Origin: Archangium lipolyticum
GTDB lineage: Bacteria > Myxococcota > Myxococcia > Myxococcales > Myxococcaceae
NCBI RefSeq assembly: GCF_024623785.1
Contig: NZ_JANKBZ010000034.1
Coordinates: 62,001-126,000 of the forward strand
Length of the DNA stretch: 64,000 nt
Direction: 5' to 3'
Position 1 is the first letter of the stretch, and the number at the start of each line of letters is the position of its first letter. The notes beneath the pieces are model-generated. The model searched no databases and was not told where the DNA came from. It was given only the letters and a program-made list of their open reading frames with translations. A program made the translations under genes and the position numbers. Positions 34,245 through 43,294 of this stretch are shown here, one piece after another.

Positions 34245-34739
34245 TCAGCGCGGGGAGCGGATCCGCCGGGTCCGCACGGCCTCCGCGCCTCCCAGCGACT
34301 CGAGCACCTCCCCCAGCAGCTTGCGCGTGTCCTCGAGGGCGCGACGCCCCTGGAGGCTCTCGAAGCGCTTCTCGAGCTCGGCGCGCGCCGAGCGGCTCCG
34401 CTCCACGGAGGCCTGCCCGCGCACCGACAGACGGACCCGGCGGACGCGTGCGTCGTCGGACCCGGCCTCCTCGACGTAGCCCAGCTTCTCCAGCTCGGCG
34501 ACCGTCTTCGACGCGGCCTGCTGCGTCACCTCCAGCAACCCCGCGAGCTCGCCGATGGACCTCGCGCCTCCCAGCAGGTGCTGGAAGACGTACCCGTGCG
34601 CCTGGCGCAGGCCCGTGAAGCCCGCCGCGTGCAGTTCCTCGAGCACGAGGTCGTTCACCCTCATTCCCACGAAGAGGGCCAGGTGCCCCAGGTCCAACGT
34701 GTCCAGCCGCACCGCGGCGGCCTCTGTCCGGCGTGTCAT
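34245..34739 (-). CDS. MarR-family transcriptional regulator
   Basis: A 164-residue winged-helix protein: FTGLRQAHGYVFQHL, the helix-turn-helix SIGELAGLLEVTQQAASKTV, wing SDDARVRRVRLSVRG and a C-terminal dimer helix. Start ATG 34739 has no strong ribosome site; a TTG at 34775 would extend it by 12 residues. It faces the SnoaL-like gene across a repeat-rich promoter region and probably controls both. Confidence 0.92.
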   Translation of the reverse strand: MTRRTEAAAVRLDTLDLGHLALFVGMRVNDLVLEELHAAGFTGLRQAHGYVFQHLLGGARSIGELAGLLEVTQQAASKTVAELEKLGYVEEAGSDDARVRRVRLSVRGQASVERSRSARAELEKRFESLQGRRALEDTRKLLGEVLESLGGAEAVRTRRIRSPR

Positions 34740-34756
34740 GCGGGGAAGCTTGCATC

Positions 34757-34802
34757 CACAACTCGGGTTGTGCAAATTGAGTTGTGCAACCCTGGTTGTG
34801 CA
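34757..34802. promoter_or_regulatory. operator region with three GTTGTGCA repeats between marR-type and SnoaL-type genes
   Basis: GTTGTGCA occurs at 34767, 34781 and 34795, an exact 14-base period, and CACAAC at 34757-34762 faces the first copy as an inverted repeat with 4-base spacing. The block covers the divergent control region, about 20 bases before the SnoaL start. I infer MarR-family binding. Confidence 0.6.
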
Positions 34803-34821
34803 TCAGACGGGAGGCAGCACC

Positions 34822-35220
34822 ATGTCCACGACGAATCTGGAGACCGCGCGCCGCTACCTGAGGGCCCTGGAGCAGGGAGCGACCGGCGAGGCGCTGGCCG
34901 CCTTCTTCCACCCCGAGGTCTCCCAGCGGGAGTACCCCAACCGGCTCACGCCGTCCGGGAAGACGAGGGATCTGCGGGCGCTGCTCGAATCGGCGGAGAA
35001 GGGCCAGACGTCGGTGTCCTCGCAGCGCTACGAGGTCCGTCACGCGGTGGCGGAGGGAGACACCGTGGCCCTCGAGGTCGACTGGAGCGCCACGCTGAAG
35101 GTGCCGGCGGGCTCCCTGCCCGCGGGAGGGACGATGCGCGCCTCGCTCGCCATGTTCATGACGATCCGCGACGGGCGCATCACCTCGCTGCGCAACTACG
35201 ACTGCTTCGAGCCGTTCTAG
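34822..35220 (+). CDS. SnoaL-like (NTF2-fold) protein
   Basis: A 132-residue protein with the small alpha+beta cone fold of SnoaL/NTF2-like proteins: helix LETARRYLRALEQG, FHPEVSQREYP, and the C-terminal strands TMRASLAMFMTIRDGRI and LRNYDCFEPF. Members are isomerases, hydrolases or ligand-binding proteins; the catalytic set is not clear here. GGGAGG sits six bases upstream of the ATG. Divergent from a MarR regulator, which suggests it is induced by a small molecule. Confidence 0.85.
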   Translation: MSTTNLETARRYLRALEQGATGEALAAFFHPEVSQREYPNRLTPSGKTRDLRALLESAEKGQTSVSSQRYEVRHAVAEGDTVALEVDWSATLKVPAGSLPAGGTMRASLAMFMTIRDGRITSLRNYDCFEPF

Positions 35221-35230
35221 GCCCGCGCCG

Positions 35231-36406
35231 TCACTTCGCGCCCCGCAGCCGCGCCCGGAGGAGCAGATCCTCGCCCACCTGCTCGAAGGAGAGCGTGTTC
35301 ACGGTGAGCGCCCGGGCCATCTGCTTGATGCCCAGGGAGCCCGACCAGGACAGGCCCTCGCCGCCGATCAGCTTGGGAGCGACGAAGAGGAGGAGCTCGT
35401 CCGCCAGCTCCTGGCGGAGGAACGAGCCGTACATCTCCGCCCCACCCTCCACCAGCACGTGGTTGAGGCCCTCCTTCGCGAGGCGGCGCATCAGCGCCTC
35501 GAGGTCCACCCGCCCGTCCTTCTCGGGCATCCGCCAGACGTCGGCGCCCGCCGCGAGGAAGCGCTTCGCCTTGCGGTCCGCGGGGTCCTCCAGCGTGGCC
35601 ACCACGGTGCGCGCCAGGGAGCGCTGGGTGAAGACGGTCAGCTTCGGCGACAGGCGCAGGTGCGAGTCCACCAGCACGCGCACCGGATCCTTCCCGCCGC
35701 CGTCCGGCAGCCGGGTGGTGAGCTGGGGGTTGTCCTTCCGGACAGTGTTGGCGCCCACGAGGATGACGTCCACCTGGTCGCGCAGCCGGTGCACCCACGC
35801 GCGGGCCTGCTCACCCGTCACCCAGCGCGAGTCCCCGGTGGCCGTGGCCAGCTTGCCATCCAGCGTCACCGCCGCCTTGAGGGTGACGTAGGACAGGCCC
35901 GTGCCCACCGCCTTGAAGAAGGGCCGGTTGAGCTTGTCGGCCTCGTCCTTCAGCACGCCGGTGACGACCTCCACGCCCGCGCGCCGCAGCCGCGCCACGC
36001 CCTTGCCGTTCACCTTCGGGTTGGGGTCCGACGAGGCGACGAAGACCCGGCGCACGCCCGCGTCGAGGATGGCCTGGCTGCACGGCGGGGTGCGCCCGTA
36101 GTGGTCGCACGGCTCCAGCGTCGTGTAGAGGTCCGCCCCACGCGCCTTGCTGCCCGCGGCCTCGAGCGCCACCACCTCGGCGTGCGCCGTTCCGGCCCGC
36201 CGGTGGTAGCCGCGCGCGATGATGCGGCCGCCCTTCACCAGCACCGCGCCCACCACCGGGTTGGGGCTCGTCCGTCCCAGTCCCTTGGCGGCCTCCTCCA
36301 GCGCCAGGCGCATGAAGAACTCCGCCACCGCCCGATCGAAGTCCGCCGCGCGCTTCGCCCGGGGGGTCCGCCTCGCCTGCATCCGCGCTCGCGTCAAGAG
36401 CCGCAT
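35231..36406 (-). CDS. ribD: bifunctional riboflavin deaminase/reductase RibD
   Basis: A 391-residue RibD. The N-terminal cytidine-deaminase-like domain has the zinc set HAEVVALE and EPCDHYGRTPPC, and the C-terminal reductase domain has TLKAAVTLDGKLAT, TRLPDGGG and HVLVEGGAEMYGSF. It performs the second and third steps of riboflavin synthesis. It lies 17 kb from ribE/ribH, as the last gene of the fab-glyA-nrdR transcript; ribD next to nrdR is common in bacteria. The start ATG 36406 is seven bases past the nrdR stop; the N-terminal ~25 residues are extra and basic. Confidence 0.95.
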   Translation of the reverse strand: MRLLTRARMQARRTPRAKRAADFDRAVAEFFMRLALEEAAKGLGRTSPNPVVGAVLVKGGRIIARGYHRRAGTAHAEVVALEAAGSKARGADLYTTLEPCDHYGRTPPCSQAILDAGVRRVFVASSDPNPKVNGKGVARLRRAGVEVVTGVLKDEADKLNRPFFKAVGTGLSYVTLKAAVTLDGKLATATGDSRWVTGEQARAWVHRLRDQVDVILVGANTVRKDNPQLTTRLPDGGGKDPVRVLVDSHLRLSPKLTVFTQRSLARTVVATLEDPADRKAKRFLAAGADVWRMPEKDGRVDLEALMRRLAKEGLNHVLVEGGAEMYGSFLRQELADELLLFVAPKLIGGEGLSWSGSLGIKQMARALTVNTLSFEQVGEDLLLRARLRGAK

Positions 36407-36412
36407 CGCCCG

Positions 36413-36910
36413 TCAACCATCCTTGCCCGCCGGCTTCGGCGGCTTGAGCTCCCGCGTCCGGTCCGACAGCAGGTCCTTCAGCTCCTCCATGAACTCGGAG
36501 ATGTCCCGGAAGCTCCGGTACACCGAGGCGAAGCGCACGTAGGCCACCTCGTCCAGCCCGTGCAGCCGGCGCATCACCTCCTCGCCGATGACCGACGAGG
36601 GCACTTCCTTCTCGCCCATCCCCTGCAACAACCGCTCGATGGCGACCACCGTCTCCTCGAGCTGATCCGCGGAGACCGGCCGCTTCTCACAGGCCTTCTT
36701 CAGCCCCGCCAGCAGCTTGTCCCGGTCGAACGTCTCCCGCCGCCCATCCTTCTTCACGATGAGCGGGTAGAGCTCCTCCACCCGCTCGTATGTCGTGAAG
36801 CGCCGCTTGCACTGCAGGCACTCGCGCCGCCGGCGGATGACGGACCCCTCGTGCGACTCGCGCGAGTCGATGACCTTGTTCTCGGCGTCCTGGCAGAAGG
36901 GGCAGCGCAT
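36413..36910 (-). CDS. nrdR: transcriptional repressor NrdR
   Basis: A 165-residue NrdR, the ATP-cone regulator of ribonucleotide reductase genes. The zinc ribbon MRCPFCQ...CLQCKRRF has its four cysteines, and the ATP-cone has [15 protein letters not shown]. Size and motifs are normal. The ribosome site is weak. It follows glyA, 72 bases away, with a hairpin repeat between. Confidence 0.96.
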   Translation of the reverse strand: MRCPFCQDAENKVIDSRESHEGSVIRRRRECLQCKRRFTTYERVEELYPLIVKKDGRRETFDRDKLLAGLKKACEKRPVSADQLEETVVAIERLLQGMGEKEVPSSVIGEEVMRRLHGLDEVAYVRFASVYRSFRDISEFMEELKDLLSDRTRELKPPKPAGKDG

Positions 36911-36938
36911 GGATGGGGGGCACGGGAGTGAGGGGAAG

Positions 36939-36976
36939 ACCCTCACCCCGACCCTCTCCCAGAGGGAGAGGGAGAG
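36939..36976. repeat. intergenic hairpin repeat, copy 1
   Basis: A CCCTCACCCC lead followed by a stem of CCCTCTCCC (36952-36960) and GGGAGAGGG (36964-36972) around AGA. It lies between glyA and nrdR. Two further copies lie near 38.8 kb. Confidence 0.8.
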
Positions 36977-36982
36977 CGATGG

Positions 36983-38239
36983 CTACTTCAGCCGCGTGGC
37001 GTAGAGCGGGAAGCTCCGGGTGAACTCCTGGATGCGAGCGCGGATCTGGGCCAGCCGCTGGTCGTCCGAGGCGTGATCCAGCGCCTCCACCACGAACGCG
37101 CCGATGGTGGCCATCTCCGCCTCCTTCATCCCGCGCGAGGTGACCGCCGGCGTGCCGATCCGGACTCCCGACGTCACCGTCGGCTTCTCCGGGTCGAACG
37201 GAATCATGTTCTTGTTCACCGTGATGCCGGCCTTGTTCAGCACCTCCTCGGCCACCTTGCCCACGAGGTTCTTCGGCCGCAGGTCCACCAGCATCAGGTG
37301 GTTGTCCGTACCGCCCGAGCACAGCCGCAGGCCCCCGCGCCTGAGCGCCTCGGCCAGCGCCTGGGCGTTGGCGACGATCTGCCGCTGGTACGCCTTGAAC
37401 TCGGGTGACAGCGCCTCGCGGAAGGCCACCGCCTTGGCCGCGATGACGTGCATCAGCGGGCCGCCCTGGATGCCCGGGAAGATCTGGCTGTTGAGCGCCT
37501 TGCCGTACTGCTCCTTGCTCATCACCAGGCCACCGCGCGGGCCGCGCAGCGTCTTGTGCGTGGTCGAGGTGACGATGTCCGCCAGCGGCACCGGCGAGGG
37601 GTGCACCCCCGCCGCCACCAGGCCGGCGATGTGCGCCATGTCCACCATCAGCGCCGCGCCCACGCTGTCGGCGATCTCCCGGAACTTCGCGAAGTCGATG
37701 GTCCGCGGGTACGCCGAGGCACCCACCACCACCACCTTCGGCTTGTGCTCCTTGGCCAGCGCCGCCGCCTGCGCGTAGTCCAGCGTCTCCGTGTCCCGCG
37801 TCAGCCCGTAGTGGACGATCTTGTAGAGCTTGCCGGAGAAGTTGAACGCCGCCCCGTGCGTGAGGTGGCCGCCCGAGTTCAGGTCCAGCGACAGCATCGT
37901 GTCACCCGGCTTCATCAGCGCCATGTAGGCGCCCATGTTCGCCTGGCTTCCCGAGTGCGCCTGCACGTTGACGAAGTCCGCGCCGAAGAGCTCCTTCGCC
38001 CGGTTGATGGCGAGGTTCTCCGCCACGTCCACCACCTCGCAGCCACCGTAGTAGCGCTTGCCCGGGTAGCCCTCGGCGTACTTGTTCGTCAGCACCGAGC
38101 CCATCGCCTCCATCACGGCCGGGCTCACGAAGTTCTCCGAGGCGATGAGCTCCAGGCCTTCCTCCTGGCGCCGCGTCTCCTCGAGTACGACCTTGGCGAT
38201 CTCCGGATCGACCTCGGCCAGCTTGCGGATGTTCTCCAT
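36983..38239 (-). CDS. glyA: serine hydroxymethyltransferase
   Basis: A 418-residue PLP enzyme that converts serine and tetrahydrofolate to glycine and 5,10-methylene-tetrahydrofolate. Landmarks: [26 protein letters not shown], the PLP-lysine region [15 protein letters not shown], and the C-terminal [14 protein letters not shown]. Start MENIRKLAE at 38239 has a GGGAG site ~10 bases upstream. It lies 34 bases after rpiB. Confidence 0.97.
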   Translation of the reverse strand: MENIRKLAEVDPEIAKVVLEETRRQEEGLELIASENFVSPAVMEAMGSVLTNKYAEGYPGKRYYGGCEVVDVAENLAINRAKELFGADFVNVQAHSGSQANMGAYMALMKPGDTMLSLDLNSGGHLTHGAAFNFSGKLYKIVHYGLTRDTETLDYAQAAALAKEHKPKVVVVGASAYPRTIDFAKFREIADSVGAALMVDMAHIAGLVAAGVHPSPVPLADIVTSTTHKTLRGPRGGLVMSKEQYGKALNSQIFPGIQGGPLMHVIAAKAVAFREALSPEFKAYQRQIVANAQALAEALRRGGLRLCSGGTDNHLMLVDLRPKNLVGKVAEEVLNKAGITVNKNMIPFDPEKPTVTSGVRIGTPAVTSRGMKEAEMATIGAFVVEALDHASDDQRLAQIRARIQEFTRSFPLYATRLK

Positions 38240-38273
38240 GGATGCGGTCTCCCTCGGGTAGGAACTGCCGGCC

Positions 38274-38723
38274 TCAGCGTCCGTTCTCGGACTCGGCCTC
38301 GCGAATCTTGTCGACGCGCTTCTGGTGCCGCCCGCCCTCGAACGGCGTCGCCAGGAAGGTCTCGAGGATGCTCCAGGCCACCCCCAACCCCACCACCCTC
38401 TGGCCCAGGCACAGCACGTTGGCGTCGTTGTGCGCTCGCGCCATCCGCGCCTCGAACTCCGTCGTACACAGGGCCGCGCGCACGCCCCGGTACTTGTTGG
38501 CCACGATGCTCATCCCGATGCCTGTTCCACACACCAGCACTCCGTGTGTGTAACGGCCCTCGGACACCGCTCGCGACACGTTCTTCGCGAAGTCCGGGTA
38601 GTCCACCGAGGCGTTCGTCGTCGGGCCCACGTCGTCGAACGCGTGGCCCTTCTCCTTCAGGAGGGCCACGAGCTCGCGGCGCAGCTCCAGTCCCGCATGG
38701 TCCGACGCGATGATGAGCTTCAC
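38274..38723 (-). CDS. rpiB: ribose 5-phosphate isomerase B
   Basis: A 149-residue RpiB/LacAB-type sugar-phosphate isomerase: [28 protein letters not shown], the active-site Cys in [13 protein letters not shown], and [13 protein letters not shown]. It interconverts ribose 5-phosphate and ribulose 5-phosphate. GTG 38723 is chosen because GGAGGG lies about five bases upstream. Confidence 0.95.
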   Translation of the reverse strand: MKLIIASDHAGLELRRELVALLKEKGHAFDDVGPTTNASVDYPDFAKNVSRAVSEGRYTHGVLVCGTGIGMSIVANKYRGVRAALCTTEFEARMARAHNDANVLCLGQRVVGLGVAWSILETFLATPFEGGRHQKRVDKIREAESENGR

Positions 38724-38759
38724 GTGCTCCCTCCCTGCTTCAGCTTCGGGCCGGGTTAG

Positions 38760-38796
38760 ACCCTCACCCCAGCCCTCTCCCAGAGGGAGAGGGAGC
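38760..38796. repeat. intergenic hairpin repeat, copy 2
   Basis: CCCTCACCCC lead then stem CCCTCTCCC (38773-38781), AGA loop, GGGAGAGGG (38785-38793). Same layout as the copy between glyA and nrdR. Confidence 0.8.
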
Positions 38797-38827
38797 GGAC
38801 ACGGGCATGACTCCTCGGTCCGCTCTA

Positions 38828-38864
38828 CCCTCACCCCGTCCCTCTCCCGGCGGGAGAGGGGGTT
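38828..38864. repeat. intergenic hairpin repeat, copy 3
   Basis: CCCTCACCCC lead then stem CCCTCTCCC (38840-38848), GGC loop, GGGAGAGGG (38852-38860). It lies 67 bases from copy 2 and ends at the fabF stop codon, so both copies separate fabF from rpiB. Confidence 0.8.
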
Positions 38865-40121
38865 CTACTTGAAGCGCTTGAACAACAGCACCGCGTTCGT
38901 TCCGCCGAAGCCGAACGAGTTGCTCATCGCCGCGTCCACCCGCTGCTCACGCGCCTTGTTCGGCACGTAGTCCAGATCGCACTCCGGATCCGGCGTGGTG
39001 TAGTTGATCGTCGGCGGGATGATTCCTCGCAGCAGCGTCAGCGCGCTGATCACCGCCTCCGCTCCACCCGCCGCGCCCAGCATGTGGCCCGTCATCGACT
39101 TGGTCGACGACACCGCCAGCTTCTTCGCGTGCGCCCCGAAGACCGTCTTGATCGCCTTCGTCTCGTTGGCGTCGTTGAACGGCGTCGACGTGCCGTGCGC
39201 GTTGATGTAGCCCACTTCCTCCGGGTTCATCCCCGCCGAGGCCAGCGCCAGGCGCATGCAGCGCGCCGCGCCCTCGCCCTCGGGGGCCGGCGCCGTCACG
39301 TGGTGCGCGTCCGAGTTCGCCCCGTAGCCCACCAGCTCCGCCAGGATGTTCGCGCCGCGCTTCTTCGCGTGCTCCAGCTCCTCGAGCACCACGATGCCCG
39401 CGCCCTCGCCCATCACGAAGCCGTCGCGCTCCTTGTCGAACGGGCGGCTGGCCTTCGTCGGATCCTCGTTGTGCGTGGACAGCGCCTTCATCACCGAGAA
39501 GCCACCCATCCCCAGCGGGGTGATGGCCGCCTCGGCACCGCCCGCGATCGCCGCGTCCGTCTCACCCAGCCGGATGGACTTCCACGCCTCGCCAATGGCG
39601 TGGGCGCTGGTGGCGCAGGCCGACACCGGCGACCAGTTGGGCCCCTTGCAGCCGTAGCGCATGGAGATGAGGCCCGGGGCCATGTTGATGATCATCTGGA
39701 TGATGAAGAAGGGCGACAGCCGGTCGAACCCCTTCTCCAGGCCCTTGCGGTGCTGCTCCTCCAGCGAGGAGATGCCGCCGATGCCCGAGCCAACGATGAC
39801 GCCCACCTTCTCCTGCGCATAGCCATGGGGAGCATCCGGCCCGATGGGCAGACCGCTCTCCTTGACGGCCATGTCGGCCGCCGCGAGCGCGTATTGGGCG
39901 AACAGGTCCATCCGGCGCACTTCGCGCTTGTCGATGAACTGCTCGGGCTGGAAGTCCTTCACCTCGCCGGCGAAGCGGGTATCGATCTTTCCCACCTCGA
40001 AACGGGTGATGGGTGCGATGCCCGAAGTACCGGCGAGCATCGCCTGCCAGTTCTTCTCGGTGCCCGTACCCAGCGCCGTGATGAGGCCGGTTCCGGTGAT
40101 GACGACTCGACGGTTTGACAC
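38865..40121 (-). CDS. fabF: beta-ketoacyl-ACP synthase II (FabF)
   Basis: A 418-residue condensing enzyme of fatty acid elongation. The catalytic Cys is in [13 protein letters not shown]; the histidines are in [12 protein letters not shown] and [13 protein letters not shown]; the C-terminal [12 protein letters not shown] is typical. The start is GTG 40121 (protein [10 protein letters not shown]) with GGAGAG four bases upstream; GTG 40133 overlaps that site. It is the last fab gene of the cluster, 74 bases after acpP. Confidence 0.97.
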   Translation of the reverse strand: MSNRRVVITGTGLITALGTGTEKNWQAMLAGTSGIAPITRFEVGKIDTRFAGEVKDFQPEQFIDKREVRRMDLFAQYALAAADMAVKESGLPIGPDAPHGYAQEKVGVIVGSGIGGISSLEEQHRKGLEKGFDRLSPFFIIQMIINMAPGLISMRYGCKGPNWSPVSACATSAHAIGEAWKSIRLGETDAAIAGGAEAAITPLGMGGFSVMKALSTHNEDPTKASRPFDKERDGFVMGEGAGIVVLEELEHAKKRGANILAELVGYGANSDAHHVTAPAPEGEGAARCMRLALASAGMNPEEVGYINAHGTSTPFNDANETKAIKTVFGAHAKKLAVSSTKSMTGHMLGAAGGAEAVISALTLLRGIIPPTINYTTPDPECDLDYVPNKAREQRVDAAMSNSFGFGGTNAVLLFKRFK

Positions 40122-40154
40122 GTTGCTCTCCACTCGATGCGCGCTACTGCCATG

Positions 40155-40176
40155 GAACGCTGGGGGACCAGCGCTC
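40155..40176 (-). terminator. stem-loop between acpP and fabF without a U run
   Basis: CGCTGG (40158-40163) pairs with CCAGCG (40168-40173) around GGGA and extends outward with GGA/TCC past one mismatch. There is no following T run on the minus strand, so this looks like an attenuator or RNA-processing/stabilising stem rather than a full terminator. It could help keep acpP mRNA in excess of fabF. Confidence 0.4.
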
Positions 40177-40195
40177 CCCGGCCCTACGGTGATGC

Positions 40196-40438
40196 CTACT
40201 TCTTGTGCGTGTTGATGTAGTTGATGGCGTCACCGACGGACTTGATGTTCTCGGCCTCCTCGTCGGGGATCTCGACCTCGAACTCCTCCTCCATCGCCAT
40301 CACCAGCTCCACGATGTCGAGGCTGTCCGCGCCCAGATCCTCGATGAACGAGGACTCCGGCTTGATCTCCTCCTCGCCCACGCCCAGCTGGTCCGCGATG
40401 ATGGACTTGACCTTGGCCTCGATAGCAGAAGTCGACAT
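40196..40438 (-). CDS. acpP: acyl carrier protein
   Basis: An 80-residue ACP with the phosphopantetheine attachment Ser in [13 protein letters not shown] and a typical acidic four-helix composition. It shuttles acyl chains between the Fab enzymes. Start [10 protein letters not shown] at 40438; good context between fabG and fabF. Confidence 0.97.
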   Translation of the reverse strand: MSTSAIEAKVKSIIADQLGVGEEEIKPESSFIEDLGADSLDIVELVMAMEEEFEVEIPDEEAENIKSVGDAINYINTHKK

Positions 40439-40543
40439 AGGTATTGAACCCTCCAGGAACCACGTGGCGGTCCGGTGTACTCCCCGAACCTGGGTAAATG
40501 CGGGCGCGGTATATCCCACGCCCGACCCTGATCCAACCCTTGG

Positions 40544-41290
40544 CTACATGTACATGCCGCCATTCACCTTCAGAACCTCTCCGGTGATGTAGGCGGCGCT
40601 GTCGCTGGCCAGGAAGAGGACGGCGTTGGCCACGTCCTCGGGGGACCCCAGCCGGGCCAGGGGGATGGCGGCCAGCATCTTCTCCCGCGTCTCCCCCTCC
40701 AGGTGGGAGGTCATGTCCGTGCCGATGAAGCCCGGCGAGACGGCGTTGACCCGGATGTTGCGGCTGGCCAGCTCCCGGGCCACCGACTTGGTGAGTCCGA
40801 TGAGACCCGCTTTGGAAGCCGAGTAGGCGGCCTGTCCACCATTGCCCATCTCGCCGACCACGGAGGTCAGGTTGATGATGGCCCCACCCTTCTGCTTCAT
40901 CATGGGGCGGCTGGCGGCGCGGATGAGCGCGAAGGCACCCTTGAGGTTGGTGTCCAGCTGCTTGTCCCAGTCCTCGTCCTTCACGCGCATGACCAGGCCG
41001 TCCACGGCCACGCCGGCGTTGTTGACGAGCACATCCAGCCGGCCGTGCGTCTTGACGAGGCCCTCCACCGTGCTGGCGCACGCGGCGGTGTCCGCCACGT
41101 CGAAGCGCACCGACTCGCCCTTGCCCCCGGCCGCCTGGATGAGGCCCAGCGTCTCCTGCGCCGCGGCCTCGTTGCCCGCGTAGCTGATGACCACGGTGGC
41201 GCCCTGCTTCGCGAACGCCACGGCGATGGAGCGGCCGATACCTCGCGAGCCACCCGTCACCAGCACCACCTTGTCCTTGAACGCGCTCAT
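40544..41290 (-). CDS. fabG: 3-oxoacyl-ACP reductase (FabG)
   Basis: A 248-residue short-chain dehydrogenase that reduces beta-ketoacyl-ACP with [20 protein letters not shown] is the cofactor loop, [13 protein letters not shown] the core, Ser in [12 protein letters not shown] and the Tyr/Lys pair in [14 protein letters not shown]; it ends with GGMYM. The start is three bases past the fabD stop. Confidence 0.97.
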   Translation of the reverse strand: MSAFKDKVVLVTGGSRGIGRSIAVAFAKQGATVVISYAGNEAAAQETLGLIQAAGGKGESVRFDVADTAACASTVEGLVKTHGRLDVLVNNAGVAVDGLVMRVKDEDWDKQLDTNLKGAFALIRAASRPMMKQKGGAIINLTSVVGEMGNGGQAAYSASKAGLIGLTKSVARELASRNIRVNAVSPGFIGTDMTSHLEGETREKMLAAIPLARLGSPEDVANAVLFLASDSAAYITGEVLKVNGGMYM

Positions 41291-41293
41291 CTC

Positions 41294-42229
41294 TCAGGCC
41301 CCCAGTGCCGCGAGAGCCTTCTCCAGGCTGGCGGCGTCTTCCACGTTGAACGACTCGATGTCCTTGGTGATGCGCTTGGTGAGCCCGCTCAGCACCTTGC
41401 CAGGGCCCAGCTCGATGATGCGCGTCACGCCCTCGGCCTTGAGGGCCTCGATGCACTCGATCCACCGCACCGGGGAGCTGACCTGCTCGAGCAGCAGCGG
41501 CACCACGCGGGAGGCATCCGCGTTGGGCTTCGCCTCCACGTTCGTCACCACGGGGACGGACGGAGCGGACACCTTCACCTTCGCCAGCACCTCGCCCAGG
41601 CGGGGCTTCACCGGATCCATCAGCGCGCAGTGGAAGGGGGCGGACACGGGCAGGGGCATGACGCGCTTGGCGCCCAGCTCCTTGCACTTCGCCCCGGCCC
41701 GCTCCACCGCCTGGGCGTTGCCGGCGATGACCGTCTGCTCCGGCGAGTTGTAGTTGGCGGGGGACACCACCTGGCCCTGGGCCGCCTCGTCACACGCCGC
41801 CTTCACCTTGTCCGGCAGCAGGCCGAGGATGGCGGCCATGGCGCCCACGCCCTCGGGGACCGCCTCCTGCATGAAGGAGCCGCGGGCGCGCACCGCCCGC
41901 ACCGCGTCCGCCAGCTGCAGCGAGCCCGCCGCCACCAGCGCCGAGTACTCGCCCAGCGAGTGCCCCGCCACGAAGGCCGGCGCCGGCCCCCGCTGGGAGA
42001 AGACGGCGTGCGCCGCCACCGACACCGTGAGGATGGCCGGCTGCGTGTTGGCCGTCAGCTTGAGCGCCGCCTCCGGGCCCTCGAACAGCATCTGGGAGAA
42101 CTTCTCGCCCAGCGCCTCGTCCGCCGCCTCGAAGACGGCCCGTGCCTCGGGGAACTTCTCGTACAGGTCCTTCCCCATGCCGACGGCCTGACTGCCCTGG
42201 CCGGGGAAGACGAACGCGATCTTCGACAT
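41294..42229 (-). CDS. fabD: malonyl-CoA:ACP transacylase (FabD)
   Basis: A 311-residue transacylase that loads malonyl units on ACP. FVFPGQGSQAVGMGKDL starts the protein; the catalytic Ser is in VAGHSLGEYSALVAAG and the catalytic His in VSAPFHCALMDPV. It is standard length and sits 31 bases after fabH. Confidence 0.97.
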   Translation of the reverse strand: MSKIAFVFPGQGSQAVGMGKDLYEKFPEARAVFEAADEALGEKFSQMLFEGPEAALKLTANTQPAILTVSVAAHAVFSQRGPAPAFVAGHSLGEYSALVAAGSLQLADAVRAVRARGSFMQEAVPEGVGAMAAILGLLPDKVKAACDEAAQGQVVSPANYNSPEQTVIAGNAQAVERAGAKCKELGAKRVMPLPVSAPFHCALMDPVKPRLGEVLAKVKVSAPSVPVVTNVEAKPNADASRVVPLLLEQVSSPVRWIECIEALKAEGVTRIIELGPGKVLSGLTKRITKDIESFNVEDAASLEKALAALGA

Positions 42230-42260
42230 GTTTCCTGCTCCCTCCCTGAATGTCTCGTCC

Positions 42261-43244
42261 CTACCAGCGCATCACCGCGCTGCCCCACGTCATCCCCGCG
42301 CCAATGGCCATCATCGCCACCACGTCGCCCTTCTTCAGCCGACCCGCCCGGTTGGCCTCGTCCAGCGTCATGGGCAGGGACGCCGAGGACGTATTGCCGT
42401 ACTCGTGCAGGTTGAGCCAGCACTTCTCCACCGGCAGCTCCAGCCGCTGTAGCACGGCTTCGAGGATCCGGATGTTGGCCTGATGGGAAATGACGTGATC
42501 CACGTCCCGGGCATGCATTCCATTGGACTTCAGGGCCGTGACGGTGGAGTCCGCCAGGGCGCGCACCGCGAACTTGAAGACCTCACGGCCGTTCATGTGC
42601 AGCGTGTGCAGCTTCTCCTTCAGCACCTCCTCGCAGGCGGGCTTGCTGGTGCCGCCGCCCGGGATGCAGAGGATCTCCGCGAAGGAGCCGTCCGTATAGA
42701 GGTGCGTGGAGAGCAGCCCGCGCGACGCGTCCTCGGTGGGGGCGATCACCATGGCGCCCGCCGCGTCCCCGAAGAGCACGCAGGTGTTGCGATCCTCCCA
42801 GTTGACGGTGCGGCTGAGCATCTCGGCGCCAATCACCAGCGCGCGCTTCACCTGGCCGGTGCGGATGAATTGATCCGCCACGCTGAGGGCATAGAGCGAG
42901 CCGGAGCACGCCGCCGACACGTCGAAGGCGAAGGCGTTCCTCGCGCCCAGCCTGGCCTGCACCAGGGCGGCGCAGGAGGGCATGGGCATGTCCGGCGTGA
43001 CGGTGCCCACCACGATGAGCCCCAGCTCCTCCGGCTTGACGCCCGCCATCTCCAGCGCACGCCTGGCCGCATGAACGGCCATGTCGCTGGTGGTCTCGCC
43101 CGGCGCGGCGACCCGGCGCTTGCGGATGCCCGTGCGCTCGGTGATCCACTCGTCCGTGGTGTCGACGAGCTTTTCGAGGTCGGCGTTGGTCAGGACCTTC
43201 TCCGGTGCGTACGAGCCGGTTCCGATGATCTGCGTGCGTGCCAA
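42261..43244 (-). CDS. fabH: beta-ketoacyl-ACP synthase III (FabH)
   Basis: A 327-residue condensing enzyme that starts fatty-acid synthesis from acyl-CoA and malonyl-ACP. The triad is Cys in VSAACSGSLYAL, His in DHVISHQANIRIL and Asn in EYGNTSSASLP. The start is TTG 43244 (MARTQIIGTGSYAP), the normal family N-terminus, with GGGAG seven bases upstream; ATG codons further upstream lack support. In myxobacteria FabH often accepts branched primers, but this cannot be read from sequence. Confidence 0.96.
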   Translation of the reverse strand: MARTQIIGTGSYAPEKVLTNADLEKLVDTTDEWITERTGIRKRRVAAPGETTSDMAVHAARRALEMAGVKPEELGLIVVGTVTPDMPMPSCAALVQARLGARNAFAFDVSAACSGSLYALSVADQFIRTGQVKRALVIGAEMLSRTVNWEDRNTCVLFGDAAGAMVIAPTEDASRGLLSTHLYTDGSFAEILCIPGGGTSKPACEEVLKEKLHTLHMNGREVFKFAVRALADSTVTALKSNGMHARDVDHVISHQANIRILEAVLQRLELPVEKCWLNLHEYGNTSSASLPMTLDEANRAGRLKKGDVVAMMAIGAGMTWGSAVMRW

Positions 43245-43294
43245 GAGGGGCTCCCTGTGGGGGGTTCCCGACACGAACGCCTCGCGCGCGCTCT

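Noticed and set aside
34767-34802. Repeated GTTGTGCA as a CRISPR-like array
   Set aside because: Repeats are 8 bases and spacers 6 bases, with no cas genes; this is an operator array.
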